Shown piece by piece: positions 8,872 through 18,145 of a DNA stretch of 64,000 nucleotides. Made by a program: the position numbers and the translations under genes. The stretch spans positions 124,001-188,000 of the forward strand of contig JAPLCB010000009.1 in assembly GCA_026392455.1 (NCBI GenBank), written 5' to 3'. The stretch comes from Propionibacteriales bacterium. GTDB lineage: Bacteria > Actinomycetota > Actinomycetes > Propionibacteriales > Nocardioidaceae. The notes beneath the pieces were generated by a model that had not been told where the DNA came from, did not search any database, and worked only from the letters and a program-made list of their open reading frames with translations. How positions within the stretch are numbered: the stretch's first letter is position 1; every line of letters begins with the position of its first letter.

Positions 8872-10400
8872 CAGTCGCTCCCTGCTCCGGTCATGGCCGA
8901 GCCGAGCTGCTCGGGCGTCACTGTGTGCGGGTCGAAGTCACCGACGAAGCGGCCGCGCAGGATCACCTTGATGCTGTCCGACAGCCCGATCAGCTCGTCG
9001 AGGTCGGCCGAGATCAGCAGCACCGCCAGACCGTCGCGCCGGGCAGCACGGATGTGGTCCCAGATCGCTGCCTGCGCGCCGACGTCGACGCCGCGGGTCG
9101 GGTGCGCGGCGATCAGCAGCTGCGGGTCGCCGGACATCTCGCGCCCGACGATGAACTTCTGCTGGTTGCCGCCGGAGAGGGCCCGGGCCGACGTGTCGAT
9201 CCCGGGGGTGCGGACGTCGTACTCCGCGATGATCCGGGCCGCGTCGGCACGGGCACCGGAGCGGTCGATCCACGGGCCGCGGACCGACGGCGGCCGGGTC
9301 TGGTGACCCAGGATCCGGTTCTCCCAGAGCGGCGAGTCCAGCAGCAGGCCGTGCCGGTGCCGGTCCTCGGGGATGACCCCGATCCCGAGCTCGCGACGGC
9401 GTCCGGTGGACCAGGTGGTGATGTCCTCGGCACCCAGGGTGACCGTGCCACGGGACGCCTTGCGCATCCCGATGATCGCCTCGACGAGCTCGGTCTGACC
9501 GTTGCCCTCGACCCCAGCGATGCCGAGGACCTCCCCGGCGTGCAGTGTCAGGTCGATCCCGGAGAGCTCGGGGCGGCCGGCCGCGTCGAGGACCTCGATG
9601 TCGCGGAGCTGCAGCAGCACCCGGTCGGTGACGGTGGACTCCTCGGTGCTCGGCGACGGCAGCTCGCTGCCGACCATCAGCTCGGCCAGCTGGCGGCTGG
9701 TGACCGACGCAGGGGTGACCGTGTCCACGGTGGTTCCGCGACGGATGACGGTGATCGCGTCGGCGACCGCGCGCACCTCGTCGAGCTTGTGGGAGATGAA
9801 GAGCAGGGTGTTGCCCTGGGCCTTGAGCTCGCGGAGGTTCGCGAACAGGGCGTCCACCTCCTGGGGCACCAGGACCGCCGTCGGCTCGTCGAGGATGATG
9901 ATCCGGGCGCCGCGGTACAGCACCTTCAGGATCTCGACCCGTTGCCGTTCGCCGACGCCGAGGGACTCGACGAGCTCGTCGGGGTCCAGCCCGAACCCGT
10001 ACGCCTGGGAGATCCGGAGGATCTCGGCGCGGGCTGCGGCCCCGATCCCGTGCAGCTTCTCCGCACCGAGCACGATGTTCTCGGTGACCGTCAGGTTGTC
10101 GGCGAGCTGGAAGTGCTGGAAGACCATCCCGATGCCCTGCGCGATCGCGTCAGCGGGCGTGGAGAGCGTGACCGGCTTCCCGTTGACCTCGATCTGGCCC
10201 TCGTCGGGCTTCTGGACCCCGTAGAGGATCTTCATCAGGGTCGACTTGCCGGCACCGTTCTCGCCCACGATCGCGTGGATGGTGCCTGCGGTGACCGCGA
10301 ACGAGACGTCGTGGTTCGCGACCACTCCCGGGAACCGCTTGGTGATCCCGACGACGCGAACGGACTCGGTCGCCTTCCCAGCGTCGACGCCGGCTGCCAT
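8871..10400 (-). CDS. Nucleoside ABC transporter, duplicated ATP-binding protein
   Basis: A 509-residue cytoplasmic ATPase with two fused nucleotide-binding domains, the form used by sugar and nucleoside importers (NupO, RbsA type). Domain 1 has a canonical Walker A GENGAGKST at about residue 47, Q-loop VFQHFQLADNLT and Walker B IIILDEPTAVL. Domain 2 has a degenerate P-loop GVEGNGQTE and the signature ALSGGNQQKF, also usual for this family. It lies about 105 bases downstream of the lipoprotein gene, with a hairpin between them that may lower expression of the membrane components relative to the binding protein. Confidence 0.93.
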   Translation of the reverse strand: MAAGVDAGKATESVRVVGITKRFPGVVANHDVSFAVTAGTIHAIVGENGAGKSTLMKILYGVQKPDEGQIEVNGKPVTLSTPADAIAQGIGMVFQHFQLADNLTVTENIVLGAEKLHGIGAAARAEILRISQAYGFGLDPDELVESLGVGERQRVEILKVLYRGARIIILDEPTAVLVPQEVDALFANLRELKAQGNTLLFISHKLDEVRAVADAITVIRRGTTVDTVTPASVTSRQLAELMVGSELPSPSTEESTVTDRVLLQLRDIEVLDAAGRPELSGIDLTLHAGEVLGIAGVEGNGQTELVEAIIGMRKASRGTVTLGAEDITTWSTGRRRELGIGVIPEDRHRHGLLLDSPLWENRILGHQTRPPSVRGPWIDRSGARADAARIIAEYDVRTPGIDTSARALSGGNQQKFIVGREMSGDPQLLIAAHPTRGVDVGAQAAIWDHIRAARRDGLAVLLISADLDELIGLSDSIKVILRGRFVGDFDPHTVTPEQLGSAMTGAGSD

Positions 10401-10435
10401 GACCCTCCTCGAAACCTACGAGTCGAAATGAACAC

Positions 10436-10472
10436 GAGCCCGGGAACACCCTACTGGGGCGTCCCCGGGCTC
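10436..10472 (-). terminator. Hairpin between the binding-protein and ATPase genes
   Basis: GAGCCCGGG (10436-10444) pairs with CCCGGGCTC (10464-10472). It follows the stop of the lipoprotein gene by about 34 bases on the minus strand and precedes the ATPase start at 10400. It lacks a long T-run. A partial terminator or mRNA-stabilising hairpin that keeps binding-protein mRNA in excess is likely. Confidence 0.6.
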
Positions 10473-10505
10473 GCTCAGGTTCTTCGTGCTGGGCGAACTA
10501 CCCGA

Positions 10506-11597
10506 TCAGGGCTTGTCCGGAACCTTGATCTCGCCGGACTTGATCTTGGCGGCAGCTTCGTCGAGCTGGGCCGAGATGTCGTCGACGAAGCCGCCGGAGG
10601 TGGCGTAGCCGACACCGTCCTGCGCCAGGTCGTACGTCGTGTAGCTCGTCAACGGCGAACCGTCGGCGACCGACTTGATCATGTTGAACGTCGCCACGTC
10701 GACCCGCTTGAGCATCGAGGTGAGGATGTGCGGCTGCTCGTCGGCACTCGCGGTCAGGTACTGGTCGGAGTCGACGCCGATCGCGAACTTGCCGTCGCCG
10801 GCCGCGGTCACGGCCTCGAAGACACCGTTCCCGGACTTGCCGGACGCGTGGTAGATCACGTCAGCACCCTTGTCCAGCTGACCCTCGGCCGCGACCTTGC
10901 CGCCGGACGGGTTCTGGAAGCCGGTGGCGCCGTCGTTCGGGTCCTCGGTGAGGTACGTGACCAGGACCTTGATGTTCTTGTCGACCGACTTCACACCTGC
11001 GGTGTATCCGGCCTCGAACTTCTTGATCAGGTCACCGCGGGTGCCACCGACGAAGCCGACCGTCTTGCTCTTGGTCTTCAGCGCCGCAGCGACTCCGACC
11101 AGGTACGAACCCTGCTGCTCGGCGAACCCGAGGTAGGCGACGTTCGCGTTCGGCTTGGTGTCGGGGTCGAAACCGTCGATCACCGCGAAGTTCGTCTCCG
11201 GGAACTCAGCGGCGACGGTGTTCATCGCGACGCTGTAGATGAAGCCGATGCCGATGACCGGGTTGTAGCCCTGGTCTGCCAGCGTCCGCAGCCGCTCGGC
11301 CCGGTCCTCGTCGCTCTCGGTGGCGCTGCCCGGCGTGGCCGAGATGCAGGTCGCCCCGAGGTCGTCGGCAGCCTTCTGCATGCCCACGATCGCGGAGTCG
11401 TTGAAGGAGCGGTCACCCGCGCCGCCGACGTCGAAGGCGAGACCGACCTTCGGGCCGGTGCCGGTGGCGGACTGGCAGACGTCCTTGGAGGCGTTCGCAC
11501 CGTCACCGGTACTGGCCTTGTTGTCGTCCTTGCCGCAACCTGTCAGCGTCATCGACGCGATCAGTGCGACCACAGCAATCTTGCTCAAGCGACGCAA
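10506..11597 (-). CDS. BMP family nucleoside-binding lipoprotein
   Basis: A 363-residue solute-binding lipoprotein (Bmp/PnrA, Med family). The signal peptide RRLSKIAVVALIASM is followed by the lipobox LTGC, so the mature protein is anchored outside the membrane. Family landmarks are GLAFDVGGAGDRSFNDSA near residue 50 and VIYHASGKSGNGVFEA. The start is taken at TTG 11597 because AAGGAGG lies 5-6 bases before it; a longer frame from ATG 11624 would place that ribosome site inside the protein. It feeds the downstream ATPase and permeases. A TAGGGT box at 11652-11657 is a possible -10. Confidence 0.92.
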   Translation of the reverse strand: MRRLSKIAVVALIASMTLTGCGKDDNKASTGDGANASKDVCQSATGTGPKVGLAFDVGGAGDRSFNDSAIVGMQKAADDLGATCISATPGSATESDEDRAERLRTLADQGYNPVIGIGFIYSVAMNTVAAEFPETNFAVIDGFDPDTKPNANVAYLGFAEQQGSYLVGVAAALKTKSKTVGFVGGTRGDLIKKFEAGYTAGVKSVDKNIKVLVTYLTEDPNDGATGFQNPSGGKVAAEGQLDKGADVIYHASGKSGNGVFEAVTAAGDGKFAIGVDSDQYLTASADEQPHILTSMLKRVDVATFNMIKSVADGSPLTSYTTYDLAQDGVGYATSGGFVDDISAQLDEAAAKIKSGEIKVPDKP

Positions 11598-11744
11598 GAT
11601 GCCCTCCTTGATGTTTGGGCGCACCGCTCGGCACGGCGCGGAATCTTCGTCACCCTATGCACGTCCTCCTGCCGCGCGATAGGACGACCCGACCCAGAGC
11701 CGGCTTTGTTATCAACCAGTGACCAAGCACCGGCCCGAGCGCCC

Positions 11745-12986
11745 TCAGAAGTGGTCGGACGCCAGCTCGCTGCCGCGCAGGGCCGTGGCACCGAGCACCT
11801 TCGCGGCGATCGCCACGGCGTCCTCGTCGACCACCAGGTCACCCTGGTGCAGGTCGTAGGTAGGTCCTCCGGGGGTCCGGGTGCCCAGCCGGGCCATCGC
11901 CCCGGCCGCCCGCTCGAGGTACCACGCGAAGTCCTCGCCACCGAGGCTCTGGGCCGTCGCGACCAGGCCCTCGAAACCCAGCACCTCGGTGACCGCGGAG
12001 CCGAGGACGCCGGTCGCCCGGACCTCGTTGACCACCGGCGGAACTCCGCGGACGTAGGTGATCTCGGCACGGACGCCGTACGGCGCCAGCAGCTCGTCGA
12101 TGGTCGTCCTGACCAGGGTCTCGGCCTCGGCCCAGGCGACCGCGTCGAGCATCCGCACGGTGCCGGCGAGACGGCCGCTGGAGGGGATCACGTTCATCGC
12201 CGACCCGGCGTGCAGCATCCCCCAGACCACGCTGACCCCGGCCCGCGGGTCCAGCCGGCGCGACAGCACGGCCGGCAGGTCGGTGACCAGCTTGCCGAGC
12301 GCGAAGGTCAGGTCCTCGGTCAGGTGCGGACGCGAGGTGTGGCCGCCCTTGCCGCTGAGCTCGATGGCGAGCGAGTCCGCCGCACCGGTCAGCGGCCCGT
12401 CGCGCAGCCCGATCTTCCCCACGTCCAACGAGGGGTCGCAGTGCACCATGTAGATCTGCTGGACGCTCTCCATCACGCCAGCCTCGATGCTCATCAGGGC
12501 ACCGCCCGGCATGATCTCCTCGGCAGGCTGGAAGATCAGCCGGATCCGGCCCGGGAGGAGGTCGCTCCCCTCCTCGAGCACCGCGGCGAGCGCGAGCCCG
12601 ACCCCGAGCAGGGCGCTGGTGTGGACATCGTGGCCGCAGGCGTGCGCGACCCCGTCGACGGTGCTCGCCCAGGGCTGGCCGCTGCGGTCGGTCACCGGGA
12701 GCGCGTCGAGGTCGGCACGCAGCGCGACCACCGGGCCGGTGCCGTGACCGAGATCGGCGTACAGGCCGCTGCCGGGCAGCAGGGTCACCGGGACGCCGGC
12801 GGCCCGGAGCCGGTCGGCGACGAGCTCGGTGGTGCGCTGCTCGTGCCACGACAGCTCGGGGTGGGCGTGCAGGTCACGGCGGACCTCGATCAGCTCGGGC
12901 GCGAGCCGGTCGACGGCAGCGGTGAAGCGCGGGATCACGTCGTTCGGCACCGGGGTGGACACAGGTGCGACCCTACTGTTGGTCAT
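11745..12986 (-). CDS. M20 family amidohydrolase
   Basis: A 413-residue zinc/manganese-dependent hydrolase of the M20D (aminoacylase, hippurate hydrolase) group. The metal-site motifs are visible: RRDLHAHPELSWHE near residue 37, ACGHDVHTSALLG near residue 116, FQPAEEIMPGGA near residue 151 and the terminal Leu-His region (YDLHQGD). Dimerisation-domain features such as SGKGGHTSRPH are present. Such enzymes cleave N-acyl amino acids or indole-3-acetyl conjugates; the substrate here is unknown. It follows meaB by 12 bases and is probably at the end of the mutA-mutB-meaB transcript, possibly incidentally. Confidence 0.9.
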   Translation of the reverse strand: MTNSRVAPVSTPVPNDVIPRFTAAVDRLAPELIEVRRDLHAHPELSWHEQRTTELVADRLRAAGVPVTLLPGSGLYADLGHGTGPVVALRADLDALPVTDRSGQPWASTVDGVAHACGHDVHTSALLGVGLALAAVLEEGSDLLPGRIRLIFQPAEEIMPGGALMSIEAGVMESVQQIYMVHCDPSLDVGKIGLRDGPLTGAADSLAIELSGKGGHTSRPHLTEDLTFALGKLVTDLPAVLSRRLDPRAGVSVVWGMLHAGSAMNVIPSSGRLAGTVRMLDAVAWAEAETLVRTTIDELLAPYGVRAEITYVRGVPPVVNEVRATGVLGSAVTEVLGFEGLVATAQSLGGEDFAWYLERAAGAMARLGTRTPGGPTYDLHQGDLVVDEDAVAIAAKVLGATALRGSELASDHF

Positions 12987-12998
12987 CGTCTTCGCTCG

Positions 12999-14048
12999 TC
13001 AACGAGGTCCTCCGTCGGGTTGGGCGCGAGCAGGCTCGGCCCCCGGTCGGTCCTCGTCGTAGGCAGCGAGCAGCCGGTCCGCAGCGACCGGGGCGGCCAG
13101 CTCGCCGGCCAGTACCTCGGCACGCACCTGGTCCCGGATCGCGGCGACGCCCGGCGAACGGCGCAACCGCTCGGCGAGCTCGTCGCGGACCAGGGCCCAG
13201 GTGAACTCCAGCTGCTGCTCGGCGCGCTTGGCCAGCAGTCCGGCCCCACCGAGGTGGGCCCGGTGCTCGATGATCCGTTGCCAGACGGTGTCGACCTCGA
13301 GTCCTTCGAGGCCCGAGCAGGTGAGCACCGGCGGAACCCAGGCGTCGCCACCGGCGTACACCAGGCGCAGCGCGCCGGCGAGCTCACGGGCCGCGGACTT
13401 CGCCTCGAGCTCCCGGTCAGCACCGCCGACGGCATCCGCCTTGTTCACCGCGATCACGTCGGCGATCTCCAGGATGCCCTTCTTGATCCCCTGGAGCTGG
13501 TCGCCGGTGCGCGCCAACGTCAGGAACAGGAAGGTGTCGACCATGCCGGCGACGGTGACCTCGGACTGGCCGACGCCGACGGTCTCGACGAGGACCACGT
13601 CGTACCCGGCGCCCTCGAGCACCAGCATCGCCTGGGTGGTGGCGCGGGCGACTCCCCCGAGCGTTCCGGCCGACGGCGAGGGGCGGATGTAGGCGTTCGG
13701 GTCGGCGGAGAGCTCGACCATCCGGGTCTTGTCGCCGAGCACCGACCCGCCGGTGCGGACGCTCGACGGGTCGACCGCGAGCACCCCGACCTTGTGGCCG
13801 GCGGCGGTCAGGTGCTTGCCGAGGGCTTCGATGAAGGTGGACTTGCCGACCCCGGGGACACCGGAGATGCCGACCCGGACCGCGGTCGGGGTCGGCCGGT
13901 CCGAGAGCGCCGTCAGCAGGTCGCGGGCCGCGGCCCGGTGGTCGGCGCGCGAGCTCTCCACCAAGGTGATGGCGCGACTCACCGCCGTCCGGTTGCCGGC
14001 ACGGATGCCGGCAACCAGCTCGGGTACGTCGGGCAGCAGTGGCGCCAC
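12999..14048 (-). CDS. meaB: Methylmalonyl-CoA mutase-associated GTPase MeaB
   Basis: A 349-residue G3E-family GTPase that gates adenosylcobalamin loading and protects the mutase from inactivation. The Walker A motif GVPGVGKST is at residues 63-71, followed by LAVDPSS, DKTRM, the VETVGVGQSE switch region and NKAD (guanine specificity) near residue 200. The GTG start lies four bases after the mutB stop. Position directly after both mutase subunits is the usual arrangement. Confidence 0.95.
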   Translation of the reverse strand: MAPLLPDVPELVAGIRAGNRTAVSRAITLVESSRADHRAAARDLLTALSDRPTPTAVRVGISGVPGVGKSTFIEALGKHLTAAGHKVGVLAVDPSSVRTGGSVLGDKTRMVELSADPNAYIRPSPSAGTLGGVARATTQAMLVLEGAGYDVVLVETVGVGQSEVTVAGMVDTFLFLTLARTGDQLQGIKKGILEIADVIAVNKADAVGGADRELEAKSAARELAGALRLVYAGGDAWVPPVLTCSGLEGLEVDTVWQRIIEHRAHLGGAGLLAKRAEQQLEFTWALVRDELAERLRRSPGVAAIRDQVRAEVLAGELAAPVAADRLLAAYDEDRPGAEPARAQPDGGPR

Positions 14049-14052
14049 GCGC

Positions 14053-16224
14053 TCAGTGACCGAGTCGCTCGGACAGCTTCGAGAGCAGCTCCAGGGCGGA
14101 CTCGGCGATCACGGTGCCCGGCGGGAAGACCGCAGCAGCGCCCATCTCCAGCAGCGTGGGCACGTCGTCCGGCGGGATCACGCCGCCGACGACGACCATG
14201 ATGTCCTCGCGACCCAGGTCGGCCAGTGCCTGCTTGAGCGCCGGCACCAGGGTGAGGTGGCCGGCGGCGAGCGAGTTGACCCCGACCAGGTGCACGTCGG
14301 CGTCGACCGCCTGCTGGGCGACCTCCTCCGGCGTCGCGAACAGCGGGCCCACGTCGACGTCGAAGCCGAGGTCCGCGAAGGCGGTGACGATCACCTTCTG
14401 GCCGCGGTCGTGCCCGTCCTGGCCCATCTTGGCCACCAGGATCCGGGGGCGGCGACCTTCGTCCTCGGCGAACTTGTCGGCGGCGGCCACCACAGCGGCC
14501 ACCTTGCTGTCGTCGCCGGCTTCGCGCTTGTACACACCCGAGATCGTACGGATCACCGCTTGGTGCCGGCCGTAGACCTTCTCCAAGGCGTCCGAGATCT
14601 CCCCGACGGTCGCCTTGGCCCGGGCGGCGTCGACGGCCAGCGCGAGCAGGTTCCCGTCCAGGGAACCCTTCGAGGCCCCGCGTGCCGCCGAGTCGGTCAG
14701 GGCTCGCAGGGCGTCGTCGACAGCGTCCTGGTTGCGCTCCGCGCGCAGCCGCTCCAGCTTGGCGAGCTGCTGCTTGTAGACCTCGTTGTTGTCGATCGAG
14801 AGCACGTCGAGCTTGTCCTCGTCGGCCAACCGGTAGGTGTTCACGCCGATCAGCTTCTGGGTGCCCGAGTCGAGCCTGGCCTGCGTGCGTGCAGCAGCCT
14901 CCTCGATCCGGAGCTTCGGGATGCCCTGCTCGATCGCCTTGGCCATCCCGCCGGCCGCCTCGGCCTCGGCGATGTGGGCCCAGGCACGGGCGGCGAGGTC
15001 GTGGGTGAGCTTCTCGATGTAGTAGGACCCCGCCCACGGGTCGATCGTGCCGGTGGTCCCGGACTCCTGCTGCAGCAGCAGCTGGGTGTTCCGGGCGATC
15101 CGGGCGGAGAAGTCGGTCGGCAGCGCGATCGCCTCGTCCAGCGCGTTGGTGTGCAACGACTGGGTGTGGCCCTGGGTCGCCGCCATCGCCTCGATGCAGG
15201 TGCGCTGGACGTTGTTGAAGACGTCCTGCGCGGTCAACGACCACCCCGAGGTCTGGCTGTGCGTGCGCAGCGAGAGCGACTTCGGGTTCTTCGGGTTGAA
15301 CTGCGCCACCAGCTGGGCCCAGAGCGCGCGAGCGGCGCGCATCTTGGCGATCTCCATCGAGAAGTTCATCCCGATCGCCCAGAAGAAGCTCAACCGCGGT
15401 GCGAACGCGTCGATGTCGATCCCGGCGTCGAGACCGGCCCGGATGTACTCGACCCCGTCGGCCAGGGTGTACGCGAGCTCGAGGTCGTTCGTCGCCCCGG
15501 CTTCCTGGATGTGGTAGCCGGAGATCGAGATCGAGTTGAACCGCGGCATCTTCTGCGAGGTGTACGCGAAGATGTCGGAGATGATCCGCATGCTCGGGCT
15601 CGGCGGGTAGATGTAGGTGTTGCGGACCATGAACTCCTTGAGGATGTCGTTCTGGATGGTCCCCGCGAGCTGCTCCGGCTTCACCCCCTGCTCCTCGGCC
15701 GCAGCGATGTAGAGCGCCAGCACCGGGAGCACCGCGCCGTTCATCGTCATCGACACCGACATCTCGTCGAGCGGGATGCCCTCGAAGAGCACCCGGGTGT
15801 CGTAGATCGAGTCGATCGCGACCCCCGCCATGCCGACGTCACCGCGGACCCGCGGGTGGTCGGAGTCGTAGCCGCGGTGGGTGGCCAGGTCGAAGGCGAC
15901 CGAGAGGCCCTTCTGTCCGGCGGCCAGGTTGCGGCGGTAGAACGCGTTGGACTCCTCGGCGGTCGAGAAGCCGGCGTACTGCCGGACCGTCCACGGCTGG
16001 GTGGTGTACATCGTCGGGTAGGGGCCGCGCAGGAACGGTGCCAGCCCCGGGTAGGTGTCCTGGGCGTCCAGGCCCTCGAGGTGCTCGGGGCCGTAGACCG
16101 GGAGCACCGCGATCCCCTCGGGGCTCTCCCAGGGAGTGCTGGTTGAGGTGCGAGCGGAGCGAGCCTCGAAACCCCCGCCGCCGGCCAGCGGAAGCCCCGC
16201 GAAGCTCTCCGGAATCGTGCTCAT
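14053..16224 (-). CDS. mutB: Methylmalonyl-CoA mutase, large (catalytic) subunit
   Basis: A 723-residue adenosylcobalamin enzyme converting (R)-methylmalonyl-CoA to succinyl-CoA. The TIM-barrel starts at about residue 60 with [20 protein letters not shown] and [20 protein letters not shown]. The C-terminal B12 domain carries DGHDRG (lower axial His) near residue 600. The ATGA overlap with mutA sets the start. Oddity: residues 18-29 ([12 protein letters not shown]) are encoded by an in-frame copy of the dispersed palindromic repeat, in the variable N-terminal arm just before the conserved segment SPEGI. The catalytic core looks intact. Confidence 0.96.
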   Translation of the reverse strand: MSTIPESFAGLPLAGGGGFEARSARTSTSTPWESPEGIAVLPVYGPEHLEGLDAQDTYPGLAPFLRGPYPTMYTTQPWTVRQYAGFSTAEESNAFYRRNLAAGQKGLSVAFDLATHRGYDSDHPRVRGDVGMAGVAIDSIYDTRVLFEGIPLDEMSVSMTMNGAVLPVLALYIAAAEEQGVKPEQLAGTIQNDILKEFMVRNTYIYPPSPSMRIISDIFAYTSQKMPRFNSISISGYHIQEAGATNDLELAYTLADGVEYIRAGLDAGIDIDAFAPRLSFFWAIGMNFSMEIAKMRAARALWAQLVAQFNPKNPKSLSLRTHSQTSGWSLTAQDVFNNVQRTCIEAMAATQGHTQSLHTNALDEAIALPTDFSARIARNTQLLLQQESGTTGTIDPWAGSYYIEKLTHDLAARAWAHIAEAEAAGGMAKAIEQGIPKLRIEEAAARTQARLDSGTQKLIGVNTYRLADEDKLDVLSIDNNEVYKQQLAKLERLRAERNQDAVDDALRALTDSAARGASKGSLDGNLLALAVDAARAKATVGEISDALEKVYGRHQAVIRTISGVYKREAGDDSKVAAVVAAADKFAEDEGRRPRILVAKMGQDGHDRGQKVIVTAFADLGFDVDVGPLFATPEEVAQQAVDADVHLVGVNSLAAGHLTLVPALKQALADLGREDIMVVVGGVIPPDDVPTLLEMGAAAVFPPGTVIAESALELLSKLSERLGH
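16139..16173. repeat. Dispersed palindromic repeat inside the mutB coding region
   Basis: CTGGTTGAGGTGCGAGCG followed by GAGCGAGCCTCGAAACC is a full-length copy of the repeat that elsewhere lies between genes (38180, 44405, 62058). Its outer arms pair (GGTT-GAGG with CCTC-AACC). On the minus strand it is read in frame as residues 18-29 of methylmalonyl-CoA mutase, without a stop codon. Confidence 0.85.
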
Positions 16225-18005
16225 CAGAACTTCTCCCTCGTCCGGTTCAGGAAGTCGAGGGCATCGACCCCCATCGCGCAGGTGGCGTCGACCGCGACTC
16301 CCTCAGGAGCCTTGCCCGCCAGGATCACGTGCTTCGCGCCCGCGGCGCGCAGCGCCTCGACGAGCTCGCCGCCCCAGGCCGCGTAGGCCTTGTCGTTGCC
16401 GGTCAGGCAGACCACCGGCTGGCCGCCGTCCGGTCCCTGGTAGGCCGCCAGCACTGCTGCCACGTCGTCGTTGCGGCCCGGGTTGACGCACCCGACCCCG
16501 CCCGCGGCGAACAGGTTGCTGGCAAAGGTGGCCCGCGCGGTGTGCGCCGCGACCGTCCCCATGGTGGCCAGGAAGACCGTGCCGACCGGGTTGTCGCGCA
16601 ACGCCTCGAACGCGTGGCCCCACGGCTGGACGGCGCGGTGGCCGGCGGCGTACGGGCGACGTTCGGGAAGGGTCTCGTCCAGGTTCGGGAACTCCGACAG
16701 CCCGGTGAGCGGTCGCTTGCGCAGGGCGATCTGGCGGTCACGCGCTGCGACGACGGTCGCGATCCGGGCGTGCACCGATCCGTCGGCGACCGCCGCAGCC
16801 GCACCGCCAACGCCCTCGATCGCGCCGAGCTCGGCCCAACCGGCGACGGCGAGGTCGTCGGTGAGCTTCTCGATCGCGTAGGCGCCACCGGCCGGGTCGG
16901 CAACCTTGGCCAGGTGCGCCTCGTGGATCAGCAGTGCCGAGGTGTTCCTGGCGATCCGACGGCTGAAGACGTCGGCGAGACCGAGGTGGTAGTCGAACGG
17001 CAGCACCGTCACGGAGTCGGCGCCGCCGACGCCGGCGGAGAACGAAGCCACACAGGTCCGCAGCATGTTCACCCACGGGTCGTACTTGCTCATCATCGGA
17101 CGCGAGGTCACGGCGTGCTGCCGCTGCCGGCGCGATCCCTCCTCGACGCCGCTGAGCTCCAGCACCCGGGCCCAGAGCCGACGGGCGGCGCGGAGCTTGG
17201 CGATCGTCGGGAACTGCTCGTCGGTGGCGGCGTACCGGAACTCGATCAGCGCCGCAGCCTCGTCGACGCTGGAGCCGGAAGCCACCAGCGACCGCAGGTA
17301 CGCGGCTCCGACGGCCAGCGACCAGCCGAGCTCCTGGACGTCGGAGGCGCCCAGGTCGTGGACCGCGGTCCCGTCGACGACCAGCGCCAGGCACCCCAGG
17401 TCGCGAGCCTTGTCCGCCACCGCGGCGATCACGCCGTCGATGTCGCCGGGCAGACCACCGCGGACCAGCTGGCCCAGCGGATCGGCCCCCAGGTTGGTGC
17501 CCTCGGCGAGGGACACCCCCGAAGCCACGTCGCCGAAGGCCATCGCGGCCGCAACCGGGTCGTCGGCGTCGAGCACCACCGGCGCCACGTCGAGCAGGAC
17601 GCCGGCCAGGGCCGCGGCGAGATCGGTCGCCGGCACGCCGCCGGCACCGACCTCGAGCCAGACCGAGGTCACCCCGTTGTTCAGGTCCAGGCTGATGTCG
17701 GCTGCCGTGCTGGTCGCGCTGGGGTCCGCGAAGTAGGCACGGACGTCCCACTCGCCCACCCGATCGGGACGTCCCGACGTCTGCAGGTCGGCGACCAGGG
17801 CGGGGGTCCCCAGCGGGGTGATCGCGATGCCGTCGAGGGTCGTCCGGGTCAGCTTGTCCCAGACCAGGGAGTCGGCATCGGACTCGCCGAGGCGTCCGGC
17901 CTTGCGCAGGACCGCAGCGGCCTGGTGCTCCCAGTCGGCGACGGTCTGCTCGGGGCCGGAGTCGAGGGCGATCGAACCCTCGGGCGCGGCTGCAGGTGAG
18001 GTCAT
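16224..18005 (-). CDS. mutA: Methylmalonyl-CoA mutase, small subunit
   Basis: A 593-residue subunit homologous to the catalytic one, but with a degenerate active site and no DxHxxG cobalamin motif in its C-terminal domain, as expected for the non-catalytic MutA of actinobacteria. Conserved stretches include [20 protein letters not shown] and [19 protein letters not shown]. It is first in the mutA-mutB-meaB unit. TATTCT (minus strand, 18018-18013) lies seven bases before the ATG, suggesting a leaderless message. Confidence 0.93.
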   Translation of the reverse strand: MTSPAAAPEGSIALDSGPEQTVADWEHQAAAVLRKAGRLGESDADSLVWDKLTRTTLDGIAITPLGTPALVADLQTSGRPDRVGEWDVRAYFADPSATSTAADISLDLNNGVTSVWLEVGAGGVPATDLAAALAGVLLDVAPVVLDADDPVAAAMAFGDVASGVSLAEGTNLGADPLGQLVRGGLPGDIDGVIAAVADKARDLGCLALVVDGTAVHDLGASDVQELGWSLAVGAAYLRSLVASGSSVDEAAALIEFRYAATDEQFPTIAKLRAARRLWARVLELSGVEEGSRRQRQHAVTSRPMMSKYDPWVNMLRTCVASFSAGVGGADSVTVLPFDYHLGLADVFSRRIARNTSALLIHEAHLAKVADPAGGAYAIEKLTDDLAVAGWAELGAIEGVGGAAAAVADGSVHARIATVVAARDRQIALRKRPLTGLSEFPNLDETLPERRPYAAGHRAVQPWGHAFEALRDNPVGTVFLATMGTVAAHTARATFASNLFAAGGVGCVNPGRNDDVAAVLAAYQGPDGGQPVVCLTGNDKAYAAWGGELVEALRAAGAKHVILAGKAPEGVAVDATCAMGVDALDFLNRTREKF

Positions 18006-18057
18006 AGTCCGCAGAATAAGGGCGACCGGTCGGTAGCAGCGAGCCGGGACGTGTGTG

Positions 18058-18124
18058 TGAGACGTCTCAGTCCTCCTCGGGTCGGTTCACCCGACACCTC
18101 CCCGGTGTTCACCGTCCGGTGAAC
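18058..18124. promoter_or_regulatory. Two palindromes in the mutA / glycosyltransferase intergenic region
   Basis: TGAGACGTCTCA (18058-18069) is a perfect 12-bp palindrome. GTTCACC-GTCC-GGTGAAC (18107-18124) is a perfect inverted repeat with 7-bp arms, and another GTTCACC half-site lies at 18085-18091. They sit between two divergent starts (18005 and 18146). Transcription-factor operators are likely; the regulator is unknown. Confidence 0.5.
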
Positions 18125-18145
18125 TCGGTCCCCCAGGCTCGGACC

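Noticed and set aside
8925-14201. Very long plus-strand open frame opposite the ABC importer, M20 and meaB genes
   Set aside because: It is antisense to well-recognised genes and encodes low-complexity Arg/Gly/Asp-rich sequence without motifs; long antisense frames are expected from the strong G/C third-position bias.
18006-18145. Possible cobalamin riboswitch before the mutase genes
   Set aside because: No B12-box-like block is present, and the TATTCT box seven bases before the mutA start leaves no room for a leader RNA.
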